Of a stretch of DNA of 64,000 nucleotides, positions 1-9,804 are shown in pieces. The notes beneath the pieces were generated by a model. It had not been told where the DNA came from. It worked only from the letters and a program-made list of their open reading frames with translations, and did no database searches. Numbering within the stretch: the stretch's first letter is position 1; every line of letters starts with the position of its first letter. The stretch comes from GCA-001856825 sp049965815. Its GTDB lineage: Archaea; Thermoplasmatota; Thermoplasmata; Thermoplasmatales; GCA-001856825. The stretch is taken from the NCBI GenBank assembly GCA_049965815.1, contig JBMFVV010000001.1, positions 1 through 64,000 on the forward strand, given 5' to 3'. The translations under genes and the position numbers were made by a program.

Positions 1-213
1 TTCATAGCGCTGATCCTCCACTACAGGATATACAGCATCCTCAAGGAGAAGGGTCTCCTGAAGAGATATTCACCGGAGGATGTGATAGAGCATCTGGAGA
101 GGATAAGCATGCTGAAGATAGCCGATGAATGGAAGATGTCTGAAATTCCCAAGAAATCACGGGACATCATCGATGAGCTTGGGATACCTATTATGCAAAA
201 GAGCGGGAGTTAG
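1..213 (+). CDS. Transposase, C-terminal fragment (IS1634/IS4-like), truncated by window edge
   Basis: An open frame runs in from the left edge and stops with TAG at 211-213, giving 70 residues. The pattern (a hydrophobic stretch plus HYRIYSIL, then LLKRYSPEDVIEHL, and an ending DELGIPI) resembles the C-terminal tail of IS1634/IS4-type DDE transposases, which end in a helical segment followed by a short LG[IV]P-like motif. The catalytic part lies outside the window, so completeness cannot be judged. The downstream inverted repeat should lie somewhere in 214-290 but cannot be recognised without the other end. Family assignment is from pattern memory only. Confidence 0.6.
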   Translation, partial: FIALILHYRIYSILKEKGLLKRYSPEDVIEHLERISMLKIADEWKMSEIPKKSRDIIDELGIPIMQKSGS

Positions 214-302
214 AGATTGAACACTGCAGATTCAACTTATAGTTGACATTCTCATTCGCTGCAAACATTTTAATGGTGGATTCTTATTAGCCCGAATAAT
301 CG

Positions 303-3300
303 GTGGACTTGATGGTTTCAACGAGCAGAATTAAGACTCTGACAGATGCATTGAAGAACATGAGTGTGGAGTCGAAGACAGGTATCGTTCTGGCGATAAC
401 TTTCTTCTTCTCACTATTCCTCAGCATGTTCTTCGTTATCGGTCCCGCGGTAAGGGCGGACTATGCCGTTTCCGGAGGATCCGATGCCTACTACAACATG
501 CGTATTGTAACTTATATTCTGCAGACTCACCATCAGCTGCTTTTTGACCCAAGTTTGAATTATCCAATCGGTCTTGAGAATCCCAGGCCACCGTTCTTCA
601 TGTGGTTTGCAGTGATGCTAGGCTATGCCTTCTCACCGTTCCTAGGGGGCGTTTACAACTCCACCATGACAATGTTCCTTGCATCGACTGCAATAGGGGG
701 AGCTTTCATAGTATTCCCGACCTACTTCCTTGGAAAGGAACTGTTCGATAGAAAGGTAGGGCTCATTGCCGCGATACTCGTAGCAATGTCCCCACTCACA
801 TTGATGAAGAGCATTGCTACCATCGGACTCTTCGATATATTCACTGCGCTCTTCGGATTGATGTTCATCTATTACTTCCTCAGGGCCGTAAACACGTTCA
901 AGTACGAATCCAAAGACCCGTCCGTAATCAAGAACCTGTGGCCGTCGCTCAAGAGCAATCCTATCTCAGTGATATATGGTCTCCTTGGTGGCGTGTCCCT
1001 TGCAGCTTCAATGCTCACTTGGGTTGGATCTATATCTCTCATACTCATTCTTGTGGGATCCGCTGTAATACAGATAGCTATATTTGCAATAAAGAGGAAA
1101 AGTGCACTTTCCATATTCTTCGCAACACTGTTCCTCGGTTCAGGTTTCCTCATATCATTCCCCTGGTACTATGTGGCAGGTTTCATCCCTGTCAGGTTTG
1201 CCTACCCCCTGATCCTGTGGCTTGCACTTCTGATCGTAGCCATATACTTCCTTGTTCTTCAGAAGAGACCGTGGCTGATTTCACTCGGCCTGTTCATAGT
1301 CATAGCCATCGCAGGAATACTGCTTCTGTACAAGGTTGATAGATCTCTGATTTACTCAATACTCTCTGGTCAGCATTACTTCATAAAGAACAAGATATAT
1401 GATACAATTGCAGAAGCGCAGGCACTCCCGCTCGGCGAAGACCTGCTTGAGTTTGGAGCATTCACGTTCTTTGCAGCGTTCATAGGTCTCGCTTATCTCG
1501 TTTACAAGTGGGTCAGGACTGCCACTTTCAACATGACCCTGGCCGTCCTTTACTTCGGAGGCATAATAGTCATAAGCATGATAGCTTCAAAATTCCTTTA
1601 TTTTGGAGCTACAGCAGCATCAATCCTCACTGCATTTATCATCGTCAGATCATTCGAACTACTGCAGTTCAAGGAGGCAATTGATAAGTCAAGAGGGAGG
1701 AGCATAAGGAACGCACTGAGGAAAGAGCTGAAGTTCGCTCATTACGCAACCATACTGATAGTCGTATTCCTGCTGATAGTACCGACAACGTTCTATGCCG
1801 TGGATTCTGCCATACCGTATAACAACAAGACGTTATACGACGAACAACTCTACAATGCTACCCCCGCTTTCCTTAGGCCTGCCAACTACTCTCCCCCCTA
1901 CTATCTCGGTGCCTTCGGGGCGGACCTGGCAACACCAAATCAACCCCTGAATACGGCGCTATCGTGGTTTGAAAACCAGGACGCACAATTATCTCCATCA
2001 CAGAGACCCGGATTCATGTCGTGGTGGGATTACGGATTCCAGACCCTTGAACAGGCAAATCATCCGGTAATGGCAGATAACTTCCAGGATGGAATATATC
2101 CTGCTGCGCAGCTCCTTCTCGCACAGAACGAGAGCCAGATGATATCCGTCATGATAACGAGGATGCTCGACAACTACTCTGTTAATGGCAATTTCAATAA
2201 ATCCGCAGTCATCCCCATACTCATCCAGTATCTCGGACAGAACGGTACCGAAGCTATAATGAACTACGAGACCCACCCCCATACTTACATTTCCCGGATA
2301 GAATCAGATCCAAGCTTCTATGGCCCCACGGAACAGGTGCAGAGCGGGGACGCGAAGTACATACTGATAGAGCATTACCTAGCCAATCTTTACCCGCTGA
2401 ACACAATAATAAATCTCTATTCCGCCATAGAACAGCAGCTGAACAAATACATGAGTTACATAGCCATAGATTCAGGGCTGTTCCCGTTTAATGGGACAAA
2501 TACCGGAATATTCTACGCACCATCATACCTGGGAGACTTCCCGTACGTGAACGCCTCTGGGGAGATCATCCCTACGGATTTCTATTCAATAAACGTGACT
2601 GACACTTCCGGAAATACATATCCACTACAGAGCTTCCCGTCCGGTGACACTGCTGTAAGCTACAGCATCACCTATACATCAGCTTTCTACAACACCACAA
2701 TTTACAGGAGTTTCATAGGCTATCCTCCCAGCGTTGTGGGAGCAGCTAACGGTATCCCGGGGTTCTCGTCTAACCTCACATCATACCCTGCAATGCAGGG
2801 GTGGGGGATGCCCAACTTTGAGGTCGTTTACAAGACGGTGCTCTGGAATCCTTACACCGATTACCAGAACCATTCATCCGCCTGGAAAACGGTATCGCTT
2901 GAACAGGGATATTATTATCTGGTCAATCACGACGGAACTGTAGACCTGTTCCCGCCCGCTTCAATACTCGCCAACGACGTGATATTCATGGAATATTATC
3001 CGGGTGCGATCATCAGTGGCAGGGTCACTAACACGAACGGACTGCCGCTACAGGGAGTTAGGGTTACGCTATCTGACCAGTATGGAATTCCACACCAGTC
3101 AGTAATGACAAACTCAACCGGCTACTATTCAATATTCGCAGTTGCAGGCAACGATACAGTGACATATTCCATTGGATCCGTGAACCCTCTCTACATGGTC
3201 GGAAGCAAGACTCTCAGTTATTACAACATTACAATATCAAATGCACAGGCAAACAGGATGAGTTACAACATATATGGCCAGCCTACCTGGAACATAACGC

Positions 3301-6300
3301 ACAACCTTGTCGTGAATTCCACCCAGGTTAATGGTGTCGTATTCCTCAACCTGCAAAGCAGCAAGATCTTCCCCCTGACAAATAAGCCTGTGCCGGCGAC
3401 CGTCAAGTACTACAATTCAACATACAACGTCACATATATCACACATACGATGGTGAACGGCAGTTACCAGTTCACGAACGTCCGGCCCTACACTTATGAC
3501 ATATCCGTAAACGTATATGGCCAGTGGTACAACAACATCTCAACCGTTACAGCTTCATCCACAACGGTCTCAAAGGACGTCCTCCTGGATTATGGGACAA
3601 TGAATGCAACACTGGCTCCAGGTGTCACTCTTTCTCCTGGAGCAGGAATTTCTTTCAGCAGGGGAAATGTCACCCTCTCATACAACCTGACTGCACCTGA
3701 TCAGAAATACTATCTTCCGACTGGCATATACAATGTAAGTGCGCACAGCGGCGGTGGCTGGGATAATTTCACCGCCCAGCTGGCAAACAACACGACAGTA
3801 AAGCTTGATCTGTCGTTCACGAAGATGTTCAGGGTGACGCTCATCACCCAGGTAAATGGTATGCCTGTGAGCGCATCAGTATCCATAGACAACGGTTCCA
3901 ATCCTGTGAGCAGCACGCAGGCTGTCCAGACAAATTCAGACGGCATAGGATATTTCAGCCTGCCTGTTTCAGTTTACAGCTTGTATGCGGACCTGTTTTA
4001 CAACGGACGTTATTACGCCGCATCCCAGATACTAAACGTGAACGGAACGACGACAGTTCCACTTAATCTCCAGCCTGCATACCTTGTTTCTGGACAATAC
4101 AAGGTAAACAACGTCAGCCAGAGCAGTACTGAAATAACAATAACTGGCAGCAATTCACTTGTACAGCTGACGGGGAATAACACGGGCTTCTTCTCAATAT
4201 ACCTGCCCGCGGGACAGTACAATGCAGTCACGTATTCTCATGTCAGTTCGTCACTCTACGTTTCATCAATGGCCTTCACTGTCAGCAATGAGAACCAGTA
4301 CCTCTACCTCAGCGGTTATCATGGATATGCTGTGAATGGTACCGTAACATACGGTGGGAATGCAGTTAATGGCATAGTAACATCTGAACTGAATGGCAGG
4401 CCGTATTACAACACATTCAACGGGAAGGGTGGCGCTTACTCGATATTCGTCCAGAGCGGTATTACACTAAGTGGAGTGAATTTCATATCTCCAGGATATG
4501 CAGTCCAGTCATCTTCTTTAACAAGTATCAATCTTAACGTGCTGCCTGTTTCTGTATCAGTTTACTCCTCATACTCAGGAAGCGTACCCATCACTATGTA
4601 CCTGAACGGAACTGTTGATTACACAGTTGCTGGGACGCACTACTTCAATCTCACTGCAATGCCCGGCAACTATTCCATAGCGTTCTCCCGTCCGGGAACG
4701 ACCACATCCAGCACCATGGGTTACCTGACACTTGTACCCGGAGTATCGCTGCAGAAATTCACCACTATTCTTTCAATAAGGGCGAGACTCCTAGTGGACC
4801 CAGTTCAGAATGTTTACATATTCCAGAACGGAAACCTGGTATCGACGAACATCAACTCCTCCCTGCCCATTGGGATGTATACGGTCTATGCATACAGTGG
4901 CGGCACAGCTTCACTGGAACAGGTGAACCTCACGGCAGATTCCACTATATCCCTCAATTTCCAGACTGCATACAACGTGACCCTGCTCTCTTCGCCATCC
5001 GGCAATATAATAGTGTCGTCAGCCTACGGAAACATCACCTGGCAGCATTATATTCTGCTACCAAAGGGGTCATACACATTCATCCTCGACCAGCCATATA
5101 ACTCGTCATATGTTTATTTCGCATCCTCTTCTCCATACATATCGTCTCCTCAGACCATTGACCTATCGGGAAAGTTGAAGGAGATTGTAGAAAGCGTTTC
5201 CATCAGTTATCTCTATCGTGGCTCCCTGCTTAGCACGGGAAATTATTACATCCAGGGACCGGAAAACGTTACCGGTATATTGAATTCAGGTACGCTATTA
5301 CTGCCCAGAGGAAACTACTCAATTTACGCAACATCAGGAAACCTTGCGTACTTCGGTGGTTTTGAGGTAAATTCAAGCAGCGTGAATATGAATGCCACAT
5401 TATCGAGAGCCTATCCGCTGGATTATGGAACTTACCTGAACAACAGTTCTTACTCTGGCATGGTCTACATACAGAGCACTGGCAGATACTACCTCCCTCC
5501 GTCCGGAATAATAAACCTGCCAAATGGAACTTACTTATTCAACGCTTCTACAACATACAAATATTACGGTTATGTGGATAACTACACAATAAACCAGACG
5601 GTGAATGTTTCTGGAATCAGTTCTGCAACGTTAGTCCTGAAAATAGTACCAATAGAGAAAGTCGTCTTCTTTGCAGAATCTGGAAGCCCGTCTCTTGCTG
5701 GAGGGCAATCGATCACCTTCCCTCTCCTCATCACAAGCAAATCAAATATACCGTTGAATTTCACAATAGGCAATTCATCTTCATTCCAGATAAACGGAAC
5801 CGGAATTCGCCTCCTTCCATACACCTCAGGTGAGACGAATGTGACTGTCAAGGTGCCTTCATATGAAACAGCAGGCCCAAATACTGTCTCCATCCGCATT
5901 TATTACGGAAATACGTACTACGATGTGGAGATGAACCTTACAGTCCTTCCAACTCAGAAAATATCAGCATCCATAAATAGCAATTCTGGAAAGATTGTTG
6001 GGAATACCCTGGAAATACCTCTGACCATATTCAACAATGGCAACGTCATGACAAACGTGAGCGCAAGAGTAATGAATTCTGCCCAGCTGAGGACACAGGG
6101 AATAAATGTTACATTCAACAATTCAGCTTCATACACAATATCCGTTGTATCTCACACAAATAACACAACGTACATTTCAATAACCTCAGCAGCCGGGAAG
6201 CCTGTTTCTGGGGCCACTGTTTCTATTCTCCTAAGTTATGGTAACACGACAAAGATAGTCAGCACACAGCTTGTCACGCCTGAGATTTCCGTCAAGAAAG

Positions 6301-6434
6301 CCTCCGGGACCGGACAGAATCTTGCAGCTTATTCGCCTCTCACACAGGATTACTACATCTATGCCTTCTCAGCATTCATAGTGCTTGCGATGATTATGGT
6401 CATGATAATATTCAGGAGGAGGTTCAGAGCATGA
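303..6434 (+). CDS. aglB: Giant AglB/STT3-type oligosaccharyltransferase with repetitive beta-rich C-terminal ectodomain
   Basis: Catalytic subunit that transfers a lipid-linked glycan to Asn in N-x-S/T sequons on the outer membrane face. About the first 515 residues hold many membrane segments. Asp61 in the first external loop fits the STT3 metal-binding Asp. The STT3 signature WWDYG is at residues 574-578. From about residue 900 the protein is unusual: several carboxypeptidase-regulatory/Cna-B-like units (for example 'ISGRVTNTNGLPLQGVRV'), then a NEW3-like beta domain near 1775-1880, and a final membrane helix at about 2012-2036 followed by RRRFRA. It has 2043 residues, against roughly 800-1000 for most AglB proteins. 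The ectodomain itself is full of N-x-S/T sequons. The start is GTG at 303 or ATG at 312; a GGTGG at 302-306 would suit the ATG. The next gene overlaps its stop (ATGA). Confidence 0.93.
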   Translation: MDLMVSTSRIKTLTDALKNMSVESKTGIVLAITFFFSLFLSMFFVIGPAVRADYAVSGGSDAYYNMRIVTYILQTHHQLLFDPSLNYPIGLENPRPPFFMWFAVMLGYAFSPFLGGVYNSTMTMFLASTAIGGAFIVFPTYFLGKELFDRKVGLIAAILVAMSPLTLMKSIATIGLFDIFTALFGLMFIYYFLRAVNTFKYESKDPSVIKNLWPSLKSNPISVIYGLLGGVSLAASMLTWVGSISLILILVGSAVIQIAIFAIKRKSALSIFFATLFLGSGFLISFPWYYVAGFIPVRFAYPLILWLALLIVAIYFLVLQKRPWLISLGLFIVIAIAGILLLYKVDRSLIYSILSGQHYFIKNKIYDTIAEAQALPLGEDLLEFGAFTFFAAFIGLAYLVYKWVRTATFNMTLAVLYFGGIIVISMIASKFLYFGATAASILTAFIIVRSFELLQFKEAIDKSRGRSIRNALRKELKFAHYATILIVVFLLIVPTTFYAVDSAIPYNNKTLYDEQLYNATPAFLRPANYSPPYYLGAFGADLATPNQPLNTALSWFENQDAQLSPSQRPGFMSWWDYGFQTLEQANHPVMADNFQDGIYPAAQLLLAQNESQMISVMITRMLDNYSVNGNFNKSAVIPILIQYLGQNGTEAIMNYETHPHTYISRIESDPSFYGPTEQVQSGDAKYILIEHYLANLYPLNTIINLYSAIEQQLNKYMSYIAIDSGLFPFNGTNTGIFYAPSYLGDFPYVNASGEIIPTDFYSINVTDTSGNTYPLQSFPSGDTAVSYSITYTSAFYNTTIYRSFIGYPPSVVGAANGIPGFSSNLTSYPAMQGWGMPNFEVVYKTVLWNPYTDYQNHSSAWKTVSLEQGYYYLVNHDGTVDLFPPASILANDVIFMEYYPGAIISGRVTNTNGLPLQGVRVTLSDQYGIPHQSVMTNSTGYYSIFAVAGNDTVTYSIGSVNPLYMVGSKTLSYYNITISNAQANRMSYNIYGQPTWNITHNLVVNSTQVNGVVFLNLQSSKIFPLTNKPVPATVKYYNSTYNVTYITHTMVNGSYQFTNVRPYTYDISVNVYGQWYNNISTVTASSTTVSKDVLLDYGTMNATLAPGVTLSPGAGISFSRGNVTLSYNLTAPDQKYYLPTGIYNVSAHSGGGWDNFTAQLANNTTVKLDLSFTKMFRVTLITQVNGMPVSASVSIDNGSNPVSSTQAVQTNSDGIGYFSLPVSVYSLYADLFYNGRYYAASQILNVNGTTTVPLNLQPAYLVSGQYKVNNVSQSSTEITITGSNSLVQLTGNNTGFFSIYLPAGQYNAVTYSHVSSSLYVSSMAFTVSNENQYLYLSGYHGYAVNGTVTYGGNAVNGIVTSELNGRPYYNTFNGKGGAYSIFVQSGITLSGVNFISPGYAVQSSSLTSINLNVLPVSVSVYSSYSGSVPITMYLNGTVDYTVAGTHYFNLTAMPGNYSIAFSRPGTTTSSTMGYLTLVPGVSLQKFTTILSIRARLLVDPVQNVYIFQNGNLVSTNINSSLPIGMYTVYAYSGGTASLEQVNLTADSTISLNFQTAYNVTLLSSPSGNIIVSSAYGNITWQHYILLPKGSYTFILDQPYNSSYVYFASSSPYISSPQTIDLSGKLKEIVESVSISYLYRGSLLSTGNYYIQGPENVTGILNSGTLLLPRGNYSIYATSGNLAYFGGFEVNSSSVNMNATLSRAYPLDYGTYLNNSSYSGMVYIQSTGRYYLPPSGIINLPNGTYLFNASTTYKYYGYVDNYTINQTVNVSGISSATLVLKIVPIEKVVFFAESGSPSLAGGQSITFPLLITSKSNIPLNFTIGNSSSFQINGTGIRLLPYTSGETNVTVKVPSYETAGPNTVSIRIYYGNTYYDVEMNLTVLPTQKISASINSNSGKIVGNTLEIPLTIFNNGNVMTNVSARVMNSAQLRTQGINVTFNNSASYTISVVSHTNNTTYISITSAAGKPVSGATVSILLSYGNTTKIVSTQLVTPEISVKKASGTGQNLAAYSPLTQDYYIYAFSAFIVLAMIMVMIIFRRRFRA

Positions 6435-7198
6435 GGCTTAAAACTGCAATCCCTGTGCTTGTAATTGTGCTGTTTGCGCTATCATCGATCGCAATGAACG
6501 TTAGTGCGGAAACATCAACATCAGGACCGGTGAGTGTGACTGGACCATCTGCCGTTGCCATCAATTCAACCTTCAACTATACGGTGAACGTGAAACAGAT
6601 ATTTACTAACTATACGGTTATCCTCTTAGTCTCGGGCTACAACCTCACAGGTGCTTCGCCCATATCGCCATCATACATGACCGGAGAGTTATCAGGCATC
6701 AACAACGTTACCATAACGGCACCCAGCGTTCCAACCACCATGTTCCTCTTTTTCCAGGTGATCGGGAACATGACTAACCACGTGAAATACTACTACAACA
6801 TCACTTCAAAAGTGGCGGTTAAGCAGTTCACCACACTGAAGGTTTCCATCAGCAACCCTTCACAGTTCTCTCTTAGCTCCGTTAACGTAACCTTCAAGGT
6901 TAATGGTAAATATTTGGGCAGCAAGATCGTCAACCTGTCTAAGAATTCGACGAGCAATGTTACATACGAGTGGGTATCCGGATTGCTTCCAACGGGCGTT
7001 TACACAGTAAGCGTGTATGTGAACAACAGCCTAGTGAAATTAAGCGGTGGAAATGGTTACACATTCCAGGTACAGTCTGGAAACCCGTTCGTAGTATACA
7101 TCTACATAGGCATCATAGCATTCATCGCAATCATAATGTTAGTACTGTTCATTGCGAACTACTATGCCAGGAAGAGAAGGCCAAAGTGGAAGAAGTAA
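6431..7198 (+). CDS. Secreted, membrane-anchored beta-rich protein translationally coupled to AglB
   Basis: 255 residues with an N-terminal signal peptide (basic MRLK, then a hydrophobic run ending near SAE at about residue 28), a Ser/Thr/Asn-rich beta-type ectodomain with many N-x-S/T sequons, and one C-terminal membrane helix at about 222-245 followed by a basic tail RKRRPKWKK. This topology places the body outside the cell. The ATG overlaps the aglB stop by 4 nt, so the two are almost certainly co-transcribed and coupled. The fold looks like an Ig/CARDB-type sandwich similar to the last domains of the AglB above. I infer an accessory or scaffold role with the oligosaccharyltransferase; no enzymatic motif is visible. 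Confidence 0.8.
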   Translation: MRLKTAIPVLVIVLFALSSIAMNVSAETSTSGPVSVTGPSAVAINSTFNYTVNVKQIFTNYTVILLVSGYNLTGASPISPSYMTGELSGINNVTITAPSVPTTMFLFFQVIGNMTNHVKYYYNITSKVAVKQFTTLKVSISNPSQFSLSSVNVTFKVNGKYLGSKIVNLSKNSTSNVTYEWVSGLLPTGVYTVSVYVNNSLVKLSGGNGYTFQVQSGNPFVVYIYIGIIAFIAIIMLVLFIANYYARKRRPKWKK

Positions 7199-7199
7199 G

Positions 7200-7739
7200 T
7201 CAGAGGATGTCGTTGCTGAGGGCTATGTTTATCGCAGAGCCCGAATCCTCTCCCCTTTTTACTGTCTTTGAGCTCCCTTTCTCGTCAACGATCTGCAGCC
7301 TGAAATCCCCCAGACTCCTGATTATCTGATTCCTGTACCTTCTGTCGCCGTTGCCCACTTTTATCACGAAGCTGTTGTACTTGCACTCCCTGCTTACCCT
7401 AGATACATATTCCCTGATGTCACTGAAGTCGTATATGCTGCGCCTGTCGATGACAACGTTGTTTGCAAGAGTTGCTATTCCCGGGGCAGGTCCGGGGTCT
7501 ATGCCCACAACTATCTTCTCAGAATTCCTTGACCTTATGAGCTGCTTGAGCCTGAATTCCTCTGAGCCATCGGTCCTGAAGATATTGCTTCCCTTCAGGT
7601 CCATGTCCGTAAAGACCATGTCAAACCCCATGTAATTGTCCTCAGGTCTCAGGGAGATAAAGTGCTCGTTCATTCCCTTGAGGAGAGCTAGCAGTCTGTT
7701 ATAGACCCTGAAATCCCTAGCTATGACCCCTAACTTCAA
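7200..7739 (-). CDS. Conserved archaeal protein with RuvC/RNase H-like-fold motif
   Basis: 179 residues. The stretch IVVGIDPGPAPGIATL near residue 77 resembles the first strand and catalytic-Asp turn of RNase H/RuvC-fold proteins (hhGIDPG...GIA). A second acidic residue sits at the IDRRSIYDF segment that follows. A later segment, FVIKVGNGDRRYRNQII, could be a further core strand. I recognise the fold signature, not a named family, so nuclease activity is not claimed. The gene is convergent with the preceding membrane protein, with only 1 nt between the two stop codons. Confidence 0.7.
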   Translation of the reverse strand: MKLGVIARDFRVYNRLLALLKGMNEHFISLRPEDNYMGFDMVFTDMDLKGSNIFRTDGSEEFRLKQLIRSRNSEKIVVGIDPGPAPGIATLANNVVIDRRSIYDFSDIREYVSRVSRECKYNSFVIKVGNGDRRYRNQIIRSLGDFRLQIVDEKGSSKTVKRGEDSGSAINIALSNDIL

Positions 7740-7779
7740 CGGATATGCATGACAAATGGTTAAAAATATTTTCCTAAGT

Positions 7780-8130
7780 TTACCTTATTTCTTTTATCTC
7801 CCATTCTGTACCATCTGGTAGGGCAAAGTGTTGCCAGCAATTTCCGTTATCGCATTCTTTTCCGCCAATGAGTTCAACACCAATTTTCTTCAGTTCCTCA
7901 GTGCTAGCATCTATATTGTCAACAGACAGTCCACAAACGATGGAGTCTTTCTTAATGTTGGCCATATATATCTCCAGTAAGCTGCCATCATTCAGCAAGA
8001 AGTGAAGATAATCCTTGCCTTCAGCTTCCGGTTCCTTCCCGAGAATGGCAGAGAATGTCTTCCTCGCGTCGTCAAACTTTTTTCTGCTTCCAGTCTTCAA
8101 ACCTATCCATGCGACTCCCTTTACGTTCAC
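7780..8130 (-). CDS. VOC (glyoxalase/bleomycin-resistance fold) family protein
   Basis: 116 residues with the paired beta-alpha-beta-beta-beta layout of VOC proteins. The first module has FLLNDGSLLEIYMA, the second VDNIDASTEELKKIGVELIGG followed by WQHFALPDGTEWEIKEI. Glu residues at the ends of the final strands (LLEIY, EWEI) are typical metal ligands of the fold, which may allow a dioxygenase, lyase or binding role. The substrate is unknown. An AT-rich TATA-like element (TTTTTAAATA on the minus strand, about 8154-8163) lies 25-30 nt before the ATG. Confidence 0.8.
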   Translation of the reverse strand: MNVKGVAWIGLKTGSRKKFDDARKTFSAILGKEPEAEGKDYLHFLLNDGSLLEIYMANIKKDSIVCGLSVDNIDASTEELKKIGVELIGGKECDNGNCWQHFALPDGTEWEIKEIR

Positions 8131-8439
8131 GCTGCTATTGAACGTAGACCCAATATTTAAAAATTATTCCTGCTTCTCTCAATTACAGCAGGGACGTGAT
8201 AACCATACTTGTAACTACAACTAGATCTTTGTAAATCCACTATTGATACAAGTTTGCATTTCATTGAATCGTTTCTTTCTAGCAACTAATTGTAACCGCC
8301 GAAAGAGGAGTGATTTGGTTCTCACATTTTGAGAATCTGTGTCACAGAACGTTATATTCCCTTTAGTACAAAATTCGTCATCAGGTCTTTCATGTTGCAA
8401 CATTCTTGGGTAATGAACTGAAATAGCCAAGTGCGAAAG
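8131..8439. other. Intergenic stretch without a supported gene
   Basis: It contains the TATA-like promoter of the VOC gene near 8154-8163. A 69-codon open frame (8221-8430, minus) has no recognisable motif or promoter, and its composition differs from the neighbouring genes, so I do not call it. Confidence 0.5.
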
Positions 8440-8958
8440 TCAAGTCCGACCGATCTTGTCTTTCAAAATCTTGAGCTGTCCTTCAAGTTGTTCGTTCATT
8501 TCTTTTAGCTCCTCAATCTTCCTAGGTAAGGTGTAATCTACAGTCAACCTGGTTAGTCCTTGACTCTCGCCTTCTAGATACTTAGAGAACTCTACCTTAA
8601 AAAATGATACTTGTTCATCGATGCTCCGTATCGTTTCATCTATTTCTTCCTTCTCTGGACTCTCTTTAAGCGTAATTTCACCCGCAAATTCCTTTAAGAT
8701 TGGTTCTGACAACTCGAACATCTTCTCGTATAGGGCTAAACGCTTCGAGTCCAACACTGCCAGGGAGTTCAAGTTCCTACCTATTCTCATCTCGAGAGAT
8801 GATCTCAGCCCTGCGTTGCTCATTCCTTGGGCGTTGTCAAGCAAAGATCCAAGTTTCCAGGTTTCGCTTTCCAGATCCTGAAATGCCTTCTCAGTCTTCC
8901 GCAATTCTGCAACCGTATCCTCCAAATCATGTATTCTCTCTTTCTTATCGTTGCTCAC
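8440..8958 (-). CDS. Coiled-coil protein of unknown function
   Basis: 172 residues, almost entirely charged and helical. Heptad-like stretches lie at about residues 5-35 (RIHDLEDTVAELRKTEKAF) and 140-170 (KIEELKEMNEQLEGQLKIL), with a helical middle. There is no signal peptide, membrane segment or catalytic motif. It sits alone between the VOC gene and the HEPN/MNT locus, in a stretch with more accessory character than the rest of the window. A structural or partner-binding role is the only inference available. Confidence 0.6.
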   Translation of the reverse strand: MSNDKKERIHDLEDTVAELRKTEKAFQDLESETWKLGSLLDNAQGMSNAGLRSSLEMRIGRNLNSLAVLDSKRLALYEKMFELSEPILKEFAGEITLKESPEKEEIDETIRSIDEQVSFFKVEFSKYLEGESQGLTRLTVDYTLPRKIEELKEMNEQLEGQLKILKDKIGRT

Positions 8959-9197
8959 ACATTTTCACCCCATTACATACTCTCCGGAAGACAGTTTGCC
9001 ATACTTCCGTCTCCTTCGCTGTCTTCAGTAACCTAGCCTTTCCCCCCATTCTACTTTGATAGAATAACCCGTACTATTATTCAAGGACTCTCATTCCAGT
9101 TCTCTATAGCATATACTGACGGTTCATAATTAGTGAATGGGCCAGATGGGAACGACCGACAGGTTTCCGCTTATAGTCGTGTCATTGACATGAGTTC

Positions 9198-9223
9198 TTA
9201 TATATGTGTGCAACATACATATA
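9198..9223 (+). promoter_or_regulatory. TATA box and inverted repeat before the HEPN/MNT locus
   Basis: TTATATATGTG starts at 9198, with the TATA core about 25 nt before the ATG at 9226, as expected for a leaderless transcript. ATATGT (9202-9207) is repeated in inverted form as ACATAT (9217-9222), so a dyad covers the region between TATA and start. This is where a self-regulating antitoxin would bind; that use is inferred. Confidence 0.5.
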
Positions 9224-9225
9224 CT

Positions 9226-9804
9226 ATGGGGAAGTTCAAACAAACATTACTCACAGAAGAAGCGTACTCACAACTCAAAGAAGCGAAAGAACTCATAGAA
9301 AAATCAACTGGAAGAAAGAGTTCATTTACCGAAGCTATAAGGCAGACTGTTGGAAAGCAATTAGCAATGGCAAAGATGGACACAGATGTCAAGAACTACA
9401 TAAAGGCATTCGTTGACCGCATAATGGACAACAAACATACGCTTGGAATTATCCTTTTTGGCTCAGTCTCAAAGGCAGATTACAGTAGATTCAGCGACAT
9501 AGATCTAGCGATTATTACAGATTCTTCAATCCTAAATTATATGGATTACCTCAATAGAGAAATCAGGGAGATAGATTCGTATCAGGACAAAATAATACAG
9601 AAAGGGCTTTCCTTGTACATAAATCCGCTGATAATTCGGAAGGATGACATGAAGAATCTCAACCCAATTTATTTTGATATTGCCGATGATGGTATCGTGC
9701 TATTTGAGCGAAAAAATGAAGTCACATCTTTTTTTGAATCTTTGGCAAGAATCAAACACAAAAAAATAAACACAAGGGGAGGGGAAATTTTGGTATGGGG
9801 ATAG
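9226..9804 (+). CDS. MNT-type nucleotidyltransferase (antitoxin) with N-terminal VapB-like segment
   Basis: 192 residues from the ATG at 9226, which sits 25 nt after a TATA box; an upstream extension to 9133 is less likely. Residues 1-45 (QTLLTEEAYSQLKEAKEL, then a SSFTEAIRQTVG helix) look like archaeal VapB-type antitoxin DNA-binding segments. The rest is a minimal nucleotidyltransferase: FGSVSKADYSRFSDIDLAI carries the G-S-x10-D-x-D metal/nucleotide motif. In characterised HEPN/MNT systems the MNT protein neutralises the HEPN RNase, in some cases by AMPylating it. The next gene, a HEPN protein, overlaps its end by 10 nt. The fusion of a putative DNA-binding part to MNT would explain self-regulation. 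Confidence 0.82.
   Translation: MGKFKQTLLTEEAYSQLKEAKELIEKSTGRKSSFTEAIRQTVGKQLAMAKMDTDVKNYIKAFVDRIMDNKHTLGIILFGSVSKADYSRFSDIDLAIITDSSILNYMDYLNREIREIDSYQDKIIQKGLSLYINPLIIRKDDMKNLNPIYFDIADDGIVLFERKNEVTSFFESLARIKHKKINTRGGEILVWG

Noticed and set aside
8221..8430. A 69-codon open frame on the minus strand
   Set aside because: No motif, promoter or ribosome site, and composition unlike the neighbouring genes; treated as chance.
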